Shown here piece by piece: positions 42,684 through 50,852 of a DNA stretch of 64,000 bases; within the stretch, counting starts at the first letter, position 1; each line of letters starts with the position of its first letter. This DNA comes from Aureococcus anophagefferens (lineage: Eukaryota; Sar; Pelagophyceae; Pelagomonadales; Pelagomonadaceae). The notes beneath the pieces were generated by a model. It saw only the letters and a list, made by a program, of their open reading frames with translations. It did no database searches and was not told the origin of the DNA. The translations under genes were made by a program, and so were the position numbers. Location of the stretch: contig NW_008705571.1 in NCBI RefSeq assembly GCF_000186865.1, forward strand, positions 205,477 to 269,476, given 5' to 3'.

Positions 42684-45600
42684 TTAGCGCCAGCGGGGCT
42701 TCTCCCCCCGGGGCAGGCAGGCGGCGCCGCGCATGTGGTCCGGCGCGGCCACGCGCGGCGGCCCGGCGAGCTCGGGCTTCGCCGCGAGCCAGAAGCTCCG
42801 CTGGGGCCGGAACGCGGGCGCGCCCGCTTGACGCCGCCGCACGAAGCGGCCCTGGCGCAGGGGCGCGTCGGCGAAGTCGGCGCCGACGGCCGCGTCGACC
42901 ATGCGCGAGCGCTCGTCGTCGTCGTCGTCGTAGGCGAGGCAGTCGTCGGAGAGCGTCACGGACGTCACCGTCGCCGGCGTGTAGTAGTGCACGGGCCGCG
43001 GCGCCGCGCTCGCGTCGTCGCCGTCGCTCGCGCCGTCGTCGTAGCCGACGAGGGGCACGTCGGGGAACGGCGCGGCGAAGAGCGCGGCGCGCGGCGACGG
43101 CTCGCCGTCGTCGCTCGGCGCCGTGACGACGGCCGCGTCCTCCTCGATGCTCGCGACGTCCAGCGCGCCGCGCGGCGGCGACCCGGCCGCGAGCGCGGCG
43201 TCGACGGCCGACGTCGCGTACGTCGCGGCGGCCGCGGCCTCGGCGATGGCCGCCTGGACGTCCGCCGCCGCGCGCGCGGCGCCGGCGACGACGGTCGCGA
43301 GCGCCGCGTCCGCGTCGCGCGCGTCGTCGACGACCCGCGCGCCGCCCGCGTCGCCGTCGTCGCCGCCGTCGTCGTCGACGCCGACGTCCACGAGGTCGAA
43401 GCCGCGCCGGAGCCCCGGCTCGAAGGCGTCGTCGAAGGCCGAGATCACCGACGACACGGCGACCTCCGCGTCCGCGGCGGACCGCGGCTCGCCGAGGCCG
43501 CCCGTCGCGGCCGCCGCCAGGACCCACGCGCGGAACGCCGCGCCGCGGCGCCGCGACGCGCACTTTGCGGCCGCGGACTGGAGGGCCCGCGCCCCCGCTT
43601 CGCGCCGCGCCTCGGCCCGCTTCGCCGCGGCGGCGGCGGCGCGCCACTTGCCCGCCGCGCGCGCGACCGCGCGGCGCCTCGAAGACGCCGCCGCCGCGAC
43701 CGCGCCGCGGATCGCGCGCCGCGACGCCGCGGCGGCGCGGCGGCGGTCCGCGGCGACGACGGCCCAGGCGCCAAAGGCCAGGTCCGAATTCCGCGCGCGC
43801 CAGCGCGCGCCGAGGCGCCGCAGGGTCGCGGCGCCGCGCGCGCGCCGCGCGGACTCGGCCGCCGCGGCGTCGCGCCAGGACCGGACCGCGCGCGCGGCGC
43901 GGCCGTGGCGCCGCGCCGCGGCGCCGCGCCGCGCCACGCGGAGCGCGGCGCGCAGGGCCCGCTCCTGGCGCTGCTCCCGCGCGACGACCGCCGCCCAGGC
44001 GCCGAGCGCGACGCGCGCGAGCCGCAGGGCCCGCGCGGCGCGCTCGCGGTCCCGGGAAGACTCGAACGACGACGACCAGCCGCGGAAGCCCCGCGCGACG
44101 AGCCGCGCCCGCCAGCGGCGCGCCAGGTGGCACAGGGCTCGTCGTCGCTGCGTCTCGCGCTGGCGGTCTGCGTCGGCGACCGCGCGCCAGGTCCGATAGC
44201 GACGCGAGAGCGCCGCGGCCCGCGACCGCCGGTCGGCCCGCGTCGCCGCGCGCGCCGCGAGCGCCGCGCGCCGCGCGAGGCGCGCCGCGCAGGCGGCGAC
44301 GCGTCCCAATTGGGCGAAGCCACCGCCGAGGCGGCGCCGCCGCCAGCGCCGCGCGACGGCGGCGAGGGTCGCGCGCCTCCGGCCCGTCGCCTTCCGGGCC
44401 GCGGCCGCCGCGGCGCGCCACGCGCGGAGGCCCCGCGCGAGCCCCGCGTGGCGCCAGCGGAGCGCCGCGCGCAGGGCGACGCGCCGGAGGTCGGCGGTCC
44501 GCGCCTCGCGCGCCCGGTCCGCGGCGGCGGCGCGCGCCCAGGCCGCGAAGGCGAGCGCGCGCGCCGCGGACCGCCACCGGTCCGCGCGCATGCGCAGCCC
44601 GCGCGCCGCGCGCGCGTCGCGCCGCCGCGCGGACGACGCGGCGCAACGCCAGGAGGAGAAGGCGCGCCAGACGCGCGCCTCGCGCTGGCGCGCGACGGCG
44701 CGGCCCGCGAGCCGCAGGACCGCCGCGAGGCGACCCGACCGGTCGCGGCCGGTCGCCGCGCCGGCGACCCAGGCGGCGAAGGCGAGGGCGCGCGACCGCG
44801 CGCGCCAGCGGCCGACGCAGCGCACCAAGAGCCGCCGCCGGCGGCCGTCGGCGCGGGCGAGCCGCGCGGCCGCGCGGCGCCACCGCCGGAGCGCGTTGGA
44901 CGCCGCCGCCGCGCGGCGCCGCGCGGACCCCGCGGCGGCGACGCGCGCGACCGCGCCCACGCGCGCCGCGCGCCGCCGCTCGCCGGCGGCGGCGCCGGCC
45001 CAGGCCTCGAGGGCCCGGGCCAGGGACCGGCGCGCCCAGCGCGCGACGGACCGCCGGAGGAGCCGCGCGCGCCGCGAAGCGCGGAACGCGGCCGACGCCG
45101 CCGCGTCGCGCCAGCGCCGGAGCGCGCGCCGCGCCGCGGCGGCGCGCCGCCGGCGCCGCGTAGTGGAGGCGACGCCCTCGAGGCGCCGCGCCGCCGCCTC
45201 GCGCCGGCGAACGGTGGCGGCCGCGTTTGCCCACGCGCGGAAGGCGGCCGCCTCGCGAGCCGCGCGCCGGCGCCGCAGGCAGCGCCGCACGGCGCGGAAG
45301 CGCCGCGCCTCGCGTTCCCGCACGGCGGCCGCGGTCGACCGCCAGGCGCGCAGGGCGCGGGCGACCTCGAGGCGCGCCCAGCGCCGCGCCGCGGCCGCCG
45401 CGAGCCGCCGCACCGCGGCCGCGCGGCGGTCCGAGGCCGCCGCGCGCGCGGCCGCGGCCGCCCAGGCGCCCAACGCCCGGGCCTGCGCGCGCCGGAGCCA
45501 GCGCGCCGCGCAGCGCCGCAGGAGCCGCGTCGACGCCGCGTCCGCGCGGAGGTCCGCGACGACGACGTCGCGCGCTGGCAACCGCAGCGTCCGCGGCGCC

Positions 45601-45863
45601 TCGGGCGCCTCCGCGGCCCGGCCGTCCTCGTAGTCGCGGCGCAGCGTGCTGTCGCCGCGCGCGCCGAGGTTCCGCCGCCGCGCCTTCGCCGCCGCCACGG
45701 CCGTCGCGACGTCAAAGGCCGCGGCGCTCGGCTGGCTCAGCGCCGACGGCGCGTCGCTGTTCTCCGCGAGGTAGTCGACGTCGAGGAACCGGTTCGCGGC
45801 TTTGTCGCTCGCCGCGTTGGCGCAGTCGATGCAGTTGAGCCATTTCTGGAGCGTGTCGGCCAT
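42684..45863 (-). CDS. Sfi1-like tryptophan-repeat protein
   Basis: A protein of 1059 residues, using the ATG at 45863 (MADTLQKWLNCIDCANAASD); an in-frame ATG at 45935 would add 24 residues. From about 110 to 780 it consists of some 20 or more helical repeats of roughly 30-35 residues, with a core like ALxAWxxAAA followed by an Arg-rich segment (e.g. RARALAFAAWARAAAADRAR, RGLRAWRAAAAAARK). This matches the Sfi1 pattern, which binds centrins at spindle pole bodies, centrioles and basal bodies. The extreme Arg/Ala content partly reflects GC pressure. The C-terminal 280 residues are acidic and disordered with no repeats. Its stop is 12 bp from the ABC transporter stop. Confidence 0.75.
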   Translation of the reverse strand: MADTLQKWLNCIDCANAASDKAANRFLDVDYLAENSDAPSALSQPSAAAFDVATAVAAAKARRRNLGARGDSTLRRDYEDGRAAEAPEAPRTLRLPARDVVVADLRADAASTRLLRRCAARWLRRAQARALGAWAAAAARAAASDRRAAAVRRLAAAAARRWARLEVARALRAWRSTAAAVREREARRFRAVRRCLRRRRAAREAAAFRAWANAAATVRRREAAARRLEGVASTTRRRRRAAAARRALRRWRDAAASAAFRASRRARLLRRSVARWARRSLARALEAWAGAAAGERRRAARVGAVARVAAAGSARRRAAAASNALRRWRRAAARLARADGRRRRLLVRCVGRWRARSRALAFAAWVAGAATGRDRSGRLAAVLRLAGRAVARQREARVWRAFSSWRCAASSARRRDARAARGLRMRADRWRSAARALAFAAWARAAAADRAREARTADLRRVALRAALRWRHAGLARGLRAWRAAAAAARKATGRRRATLAAVARRWRRRRLGGGFAQLGRVAACAARLARRAALAARAATRADRRSRAAALSRRYRTWRAVADADRQRETQRRRALCHLARRWRARLVARGFRGWSSSFESSRDRERAARALRLARVALGAWAAVVAREQRQERALRAALRVARRGAAARRHGRAARAVRSWRDAAAAESARRARGAATLRRLGARWRARNSDLAFGAWAVVAADRRRAAAASRRAIRGAVAAAASSRRRAVARAAGKWRAAAAAAKRAEARREAGARALQSAAAKCASRRRGAAFRAWVLAAAATGGLGEPRSAADAEVAVSSVISAFDDAFEPGLRRGFDLVDVGVDDDGGDDGDAGGARVVDDARDADAALATVVAGAARAAADVQAAIAEAAAAATYATSAVDAALAAGSPPRGALDVASIEEDAAVVTAPSDDGEPSPRAALFAAPFPDVPLVGYDDGASDGDDASAAPRPVHYYTPATVTSVTLSDDCLAYDDDDDERSRMVDAAVGADFADAPLRQGRFVRRRQAGAPAFRPQRSFWLAAKPELAGPPRVAAPDHMRGAACLPRGEKPRWR

Positions 45864-46018
45864 CGGCCGCACTCTTAAACGCTCTCCATCGTGCGATGCG
45901 AAGCGCGCCGGTTTTGGGGAAACGTGCAGTATCATCTGGCGCAGATCGTCGGCTGCCCTCGCAAAAGCTAAGGCACCAACCCGGCTGCCGTCGTCGCCCC
46001 TCGTCGCCCCTCCCCACG

Positions 46019-46564
46019 ATGGACAGCGATGTGAAGGCTATTTTCGAACTCTGCGCGCTGGTGCGCGCGAAGGAGGCGGAGGCGGAGGCGGCGGCCGAGG
46101 AAGCGCGGGCCAAGGAGGCGCAGCTCGCCAAGGTCCGCGGAATCCTCAAATGTGCTGAGAGCGGGGGCGAGGTAGACGCGGAAGTCTACCTGGAGGTCGC
46201 GCAGGCCTCCTGCGGCAAGACCCTCACGCCGCACGAGAAGCAGATGCTCGAGATCAAGAAGAAGAGCGAGGAAGACGAGAAGGCCTGGGAGAAGGACCGC
46301 GAGGCCCGGCGCGAGGAGCGCGACATCGCGCGCCAGAAGCGCCGCGCGCAGCAGGACAAGGAGGCCGAGGAGCGCCGCGCGCACCGCGAGGCCAAGGAGG
46401 ACAAGGACCGCGCGCACGAGAAGGCGCGCGAACTCAAGCGCGTCAAGGAGGACGAGGACTGGGAGGCCGAGTTCGCCGCGGCGCTCCGCGACCGCAGCGC
46501 CAAGCGCCTCAAGAAGCTGGCCGACGCCGAGGCCACGGAGCAGAACTCCGGCGAGTTCCACTGA
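46019..46564 (+). CDS. small charged coiled-coil protein
   Basis: A 181-residue protein (MDSDVKAIFELCALVRAKEA...). After a short N-terminal helix and a Cys/Gly segment (GILKCAESGGEVDAEVYLEV), it is a nearly continuous Lys/Arg/Glu-rich coiled coil through about residue 170. There is no enzymatic motif. The ATG at 46019 follows a pyrimidine-rich leader, and the divergent Sfi1-like gene starts 155 bp away. It could be a cytoskeletal or RNA-linked accessory protein; the function is unknown. Confidence 0.7.
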   Translation: MDSDVKAIFELCALVRAKEAEAEAAAEEARAKEAQLAKVRGILKCAESGGEVDAEVYLEVAQASCGKTLTPHEKQMLEIKKKSEEDEKAWEKDREARREERDIARQKRRAQQDKEAEERRAHREAKEDKDRAHEKARELKRVKEDEDWEAEFAAALRDRSAKRLKKLADAEATEQNSGEFH

Positions 46565-46624
46565 GCGCGCGCCTCCCGAGCCTCGCGCGCCCCTCCCGAG
46601 CCTCGCGCGCGCCTCCCGAGCCTC
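46565..46624. repeat. three 20-bp tandem repeats directly after a stop codon
   Basis: gcgcgcgcctcccgagcctc is repeated at 46565-46584, 46585-46604 (one change) and 46605-46624, starting at the base after the stop of the coiled-coil gene. It forms its 3' untranslated or intergenic region before the convergent PhyH gene. Confidence 0.9.
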
Positions 46625-46693
46625 GCGCGCCGCGCCGCCCCGTCGGCTTCCAAGTCCCCGAAGTCCCCGCCAGCCGAAAGACCCCCTCATAAG

Positions 46694-47788
46694 TTACGAC
46701 CCCCGGCGCCGCCGCCACCAGCGCGTCCCCCGGGCGAAGCAGGCCGCGGCGGCCGCGCGCGACGTCGCCGCGAGCGCGCGCCGCGAGCCGCCGTCGAGGC
46801 CGGCGAAGAGCCGCGGGCAGGCGAGGGCCGCGGCCTCGAGGCGCCGCGCGCCGCGGTCCGCGAGCGCGGCGTCCGCGGCGGCGCAGCGGCGCGCGTAGGC
46901 GTCGGCGGCGCCCGGCGCGAGCCAGACGCCGGCCTCCGGGAGCGCGACGGACCGCGACTCGCGCCGCCAGAGCGCGCCGCGCGCGTCGCGGGGAAAGAGC
47001 GCGAGCGCGTCGAAGGCGGAGACCGCGGGCACGAAGTGGACGCCGAGGCCGCGGCGCGGGCCGTCCGTGAGGTTGGGCCCGGAGCCGTGCCAGCAGCGGC
47101 CGTCGTGGATTCCCGCGCCGCCCGCGGGCACGGCCGCGGTCGCGAAGTCGATCCCGTCCGGGTCCAGCCCCTCGGCGCGCGCGGCGGCCCGGAGGAGCGC
47201 GTGTTGCTCCGCCGCGTCGGGCGCGAAGAAGACCTTGGCGGAGCCGCGGCGGCCGTCGCCCCAGGCGTGGCTCCCGCGCGCGTAGCGGAGCGGCCCGCGG
47301 GCGTCGTCGCGCATGTCGTCGAGCGCGAGCCAGATCGTGATCACCGCGCACGCGCCGCCGTCGACGGACCGCGGCAGGATCTCGTCGAAGTAGGGCGAGT
47401 CGCGGTGGAACACGAGGCCGCCGCAGCCCGGCGGCTTCGCCCAGACCTGGTCGTTGGCGACGCGCGCACCGTGCGGCCAGCCGCCGAGCTCCGCCGCGAG
47501 CGCCGCGAGCCTCGGCGACCGCACGACGGCCGCGAAGGCCGCGTCCGCGCGGCTCGCGTCGACGACGTGCACCGTGCGCTTCGACCGCTGCGCGAGCTTG
47601 CCGCCGCCGGGCTTCGGCGACCGGTGCGGCGCGCGGCCGAGGTCGTAGTCGCCGCGCAGCACGCGCTCGAGGCGCGCGTTGAGCCGCGCGACCGTTTCGG
47701 CGTCGACGAGCTCGTCGACGAGCACGAAGCCGTCACGCTCGAAGGCAGCGCGGCGCGAGATTGCATCGTCGGCGGTGTGCGGCGCCAT
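46694..47788 (-). CDS. PhyH (phytanoyl-CoA dioxygenase) family oxygenase
   Basis: A 364-residue 2-oxoglutarate/Fe(II) enzyme. The opening FERDGFVLVDELVDAETVAR is the classic PhyH start. Iron ligands are H128 and D130 (LVFHRDSPYFD) and H234 (GRCWHGSGPN), with the 2-oxoglutarate arginine at R246 (PRRGLGVHF). GPLRYARGSHAWGD is the usual pre-loop strand. No peroxisomal PTS1 tripeptide (SKL-like) ends the protein; the C-terminus is Arg-rich (RWWRRRRGS). Substrate is unknown, as PhyH members act on many lipids and secondary metabolites. The start is 55 bp from that of the divergent glycosyltransferase gene. Confidence 0.85.
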   Translation of the reverse strand: MAPHTADDAISRRAAFERDGFVLVDELVDAETVARLNARLERVLRGDYDLGRAPHRSPKPGGGKLAQRSKRTVHVVDASRADAAFAAVVRSPRLAALAAELGGWPHGARVANDQVWAKPPGCGGLVFHRDSPYFDEILPRSVDGGACAVITIWLALDDMRDDARGPLRYARGSHAWGDGRRGSAKVFFAPDAAEQHALLRAAARAEGLDPDGIDFATAAVPAGGAGIHDGRCWHGSGPNLTDGPRRGLGVHFVPAVSAFDALALFPRDARGALWRRESRSVALPEAGVWLAPGAADAYARRCAAADAALADRGARRLEAAALACPRLFAGLDGGSRRALAATSRAAAAACFARGTRWWRRRRGS

Positions 47789-47843
47789 CAGACGCGTCGA
47801 CTGGAAGCCATCGCCTGTGGCGCTCGATCAGCGCCAGACAACG

Positions 47844-50010
47844 ATGGAGCGCTGCGCGGGCTGCCCATCGTGGCTGCGCGTCGTCGTCGCGTGCGCGTCG
47901 CTGACCGATGCGGCCTGGTGGTCGAAGAGCGCGCGCGAGAAGCCGCGCGCCGTCGCAGCGCCGCTCGCCGCGGCGCCGGCGCCGGCGCCGGCGCCGCGGC
48001 CGCTGGCGGCCTGCGTCGTCGAGGACCTGCCGAGCAGCATGCTGCGGCCGGACGTCGACGGCAACTGGCGGACGGCGCGCTACGGCTCCGGGCGCGTCGC
48101 GTGGCACTACCTCGGCAACGCGTCGAGCGCGTTCGGCGCGCCCAGCGCGTGGACCTGGGTGCCCGTCCGCGGCAACGGCGGCATCTGGCGCTACGCGGCG
48201 CGCGCGGCGCCGCGCGGGAGCGGGACGCTCGCGGCGCGCGACGGCACGGCCTGCGACGCCGTCTTCTGGCAGCTCAACTGGGCCGAGGAGGCCGCGTCCG
48301 TCGCCGCGGCCGTCGGCGGCGTCGCGCGCGTCGTCTTCGCGTGGCGCGCCGAGGACTGCGGCCGCGCGGGCGCGCGCGAGGCCGGCGTCGAGGTCGCGTG
48401 GTACGAGGCGCCGGGCGACACGGCGACGTGGCCCATCCGTCTCCCCATCGGGCCCGCGAACGTCTTCCCGCTCCGCGACGCCGGCGGCGGAGCGTCGTAC
48501 GAGTACCTCTTCAACTTCGTCGCGTCCCTGGAGACGCACAAGGTGCGGCGCCAGTGGCTCGCCGCGGCCCTCGACATGCGCGCGACGCTCGAGCGCGACG
48601 GGAGCGACGCGTGCTCCTTCGTCCGCGCGCGCAAGGCCTGGGTCCACCCGGCGAAGCTCGACGGCGCGGGCGGCTGGCGGTCGGCCGGCGAGGACTGCGG
48701 CTGCCCCCGCGCCGGCGCGTCCTGCCGCAGCGCGCGCGTCGGCACGGCGGCCGTCGGCCTGACGCCCGAGGAGTGGCACGTCGTCGCGGCGAAGAGCGCG
48801 TTCACGCTCGCGGCGACCAGCGCGGAGACCGATCCGTGATTTTTCAGACGTCGAAATCCCAACGCAGGCGCCGCCGGGCCACAACTACGAGACGTTCCGC
48901 TACTTCGAGGCCGCGGAGCTCGGGTCCATCCCCGTCGTGTCGACGAAGCCGTTGAGCGACTACGCCAAGGCCTGCGGCGACGCCGCGCAGCTCGCGCCGT
49001 ATAAGGACGCGCCCTTCCTCTTCGTCGACGACCCGCGCCAGGCCCTGCCGGAGATGCTCGCGCTCGCCGCGGATCCGCCGGCGCTCGAGCGCCGTCGCGC
49101 CGCCGTGCGCGCCTGGTACGCGGCGACGATGACGCGCGGCACGCGGCGCGCCGAGGCCGTCCTCGGCGCGGCCGCGGCCGCGGCGGACGCGGCCGGCGGC
49201 GCCGCGCGCGTCGCGCTCCCGGCCGTCGGAGGATCCGCCGCGCCGCCGCCGCGGCCGGTCGTCGTGCCCCTCGCCGTCGGCCCGCCGAGCCTCGCGGCCT
49301 GGCTCGCGTCGCTCGGCGTTCGCGCGGTCCACGACAAGGTCCGCGCGGGCCACGTGACGACGTCCTGGCTCTACGCGGCGGCGCCCGAGCCGTCGGACTG
49401 CTGCGACGACCGCGACGCCGCCGCGTCCGCGCGCGGCGTCGCCTTCGCGCCCGTCGTCCACGTCGTCCGCGACCCGCTGGACCACGTCGGCCTCCTCGCG
49501 GACCACGGCCGCCACTTCTTCGCCGAGGCGTGCCCCTGCGCCGGCCGCGACGGATCGCCGCGACCGGCGTCTTACGAAAGCTTCGCGCGACGCTTCCGAC
49601 AACCCTTCCCCCGTCTCAGGCCGCTCCGCGCCGCCGCGCGCCGCGACCTGCCGCGCCTCGCGGAGGCCCTCGCGCGCCTCGACGCCGCGGACGCCGCGGT
49701 CCGGCCCGCGGCTGCGCTCCGCGCGGCCGCCGTCTTCTGGCTCGACTGGAACGGCCTCGCGGCCGCCGCAGCGCACGCGACCTACCGCCTCGAGGACCTC
49801 GACCCCGTCGCCTACCTCGCCGCGCTCGGCGTCGCGCGGAACGTCTCCGCGGTGTCGATCGCGGCCCCGAACGCGACGACGGCCGCGTCTCGGCCGAGGA
49901 CGTGGGGCGAGCTCGCCGACGTCCTCGGCGCGGACCTCGCCGGCGAGGTTTCCACGCGGGCCGCGGGCTACGGGTACCGGTACGCGGGGGACCGACGGGT
50001 GTTTCCGTAG
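47844..50010 (+). CDS. exostosin/GT47-like glycosyltransferase fused to a sulfotransferase-like domain, one intron
   Basis: Exon 1 (47844-48812) and exon 2 (48868-50010) give about 703 residues. The N-terminus has a signal-anchor-like segment (WLRVVVACASLTDAAWW). The first domain resembles exostosin/RXYLT1-type transferases: YLFNFVASLETHKVRRQWLA, then KSAFTLA joined across the intron to APPGHNYETFRYFEAAELGS and IPVV. The C-terminal part (about 430-700) has FAPVVHVVRDPLDHVGLLAD and AVFWLDWNGLAAAAAHATYR with LEDLD, a pattern seen in algal sulfotransferase-like proteins. The intron (55 bp) appears to use a GC donor (48813) and the acceptor aacgcag; no in-phase GT donor is present. The role is probably Golgi synthesis of sulfated polysaccharide, by inference. 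Confidence 0.78.
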
Positions 50011-50206
50011 AATTGGCGGCTTCAAGAGCCGGAGGTTCGGGCTTGGCCATGGCGACGCGAGCCGTCCACGGGCACCGCGGGACGGCCTCGAATCCGACGG
50101 CGCCCGCGGGTGAGCTCCCACGCACCCGGTCCGGAGCCGTCGCTGACGGAGCCTAGCTCGCTCTAGCGCCAATTTAGAGCTCCGCACTACGCTCGCGCGC
50201 GCGGTT

Positions 50207-50722
50207 TCAGTCCGTAGCTATCACTGCATTCACACGTTGGATTCGAGCTGCGTTCATATTCAGCGTGAATCGCAGCTCGCGCTGGTGTCGTTCGAGATTT
50301 TCGTATCGCTCCTTTTCCAGATTAAACTTCGTGAGCCTCAGATCCTCAAGTTTCAATTCTAGGAAAGTGATCTCCTTCAGCTGCTTTTTCAGCGAACGTT
50401 CGTCCACGCTGAGATCGTGTCCAACATGCAGTCTTTCGCGCATGCGCTGCTCGAAGTCGTTCCATTGGCGTCGCTTCGGCGCCTTCGGCCACGGCGCCGG
50501 TGGCTCTTCCGGGGGAACTAGTTTCGGCATCGATTCCAGTTCTTTATTGAAATGCTCCGACATTTTCTCCAGAGCTTCACGCCTTTCAACGAGCTCCGCG
50601 TTGTACTTACAGAGATGCCCTTTTTTTGGCTCGCCGCATTTGCTGCATTTGTAGGGTGCGCGGGTTTTCTTGCGACGCTGCGGCGTTGCTGCGGCCGCAG
50701 GCGACGTCGCCTCCGCCTCCAT
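50207..50722 (-). CDS. small zinc-knuckle coiled-coil protein
   Basis: A 171-residue protein starting at MEAEATSPAAAATPQRRKKT; an upstream in-frame ATG at 50854 is possible but lies in lower-GC leader sequence. A short Cys/His motif YKCSKCGEPKKGHLC lies at about 24-38 and resembles a zinc knuckle found next to Myb/SANT modules in other algae (recalled, not checked). The rest is a charged coiled coil ending INAARIQRV-like. GC content and codon use are clearly lower than in neighbouring genes (many A/T-ending codons). It is divergent from the giant SANT/Tudor gene, which may be a functional partner. Confidence 0.7.
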   Translation of the reverse strand: MEAEATSPAAAATPQRRKKTRAPYKCSKCGEPKKGHLCKYNAELVERREALEKMSEHFNKELESMPKLVPPEEPPAPWPKAPKRRQWNDFEQRMRERLHVGHDLSVDERSLKKQLKEITFLELKLEDLRLTKFNLEKERYENLERHQRELRFTLNMNAARIQRVNAVIATD

Positions 50723-50852
50723 CGCACTGCGACGGAACAATCGTTTGCTTGAAGTGAGTTGAACGGCATCGAGTCGAAGTTTCCAGCCCGCTCTCTCGGG
50801 TGATGAGCAGCGTCCAGATGTGGTAGAAGTGGACATCGACGGCGCGCGCGGC

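Noticed and set aside
42735..45878. Long plus-strand frame (about 1047 codons) opposite the Sfi1-like gene
   Set aside because: Low-complexity Arg/Gly/Pro composition and no motif; the minus strand shows ordered Trp repeats.
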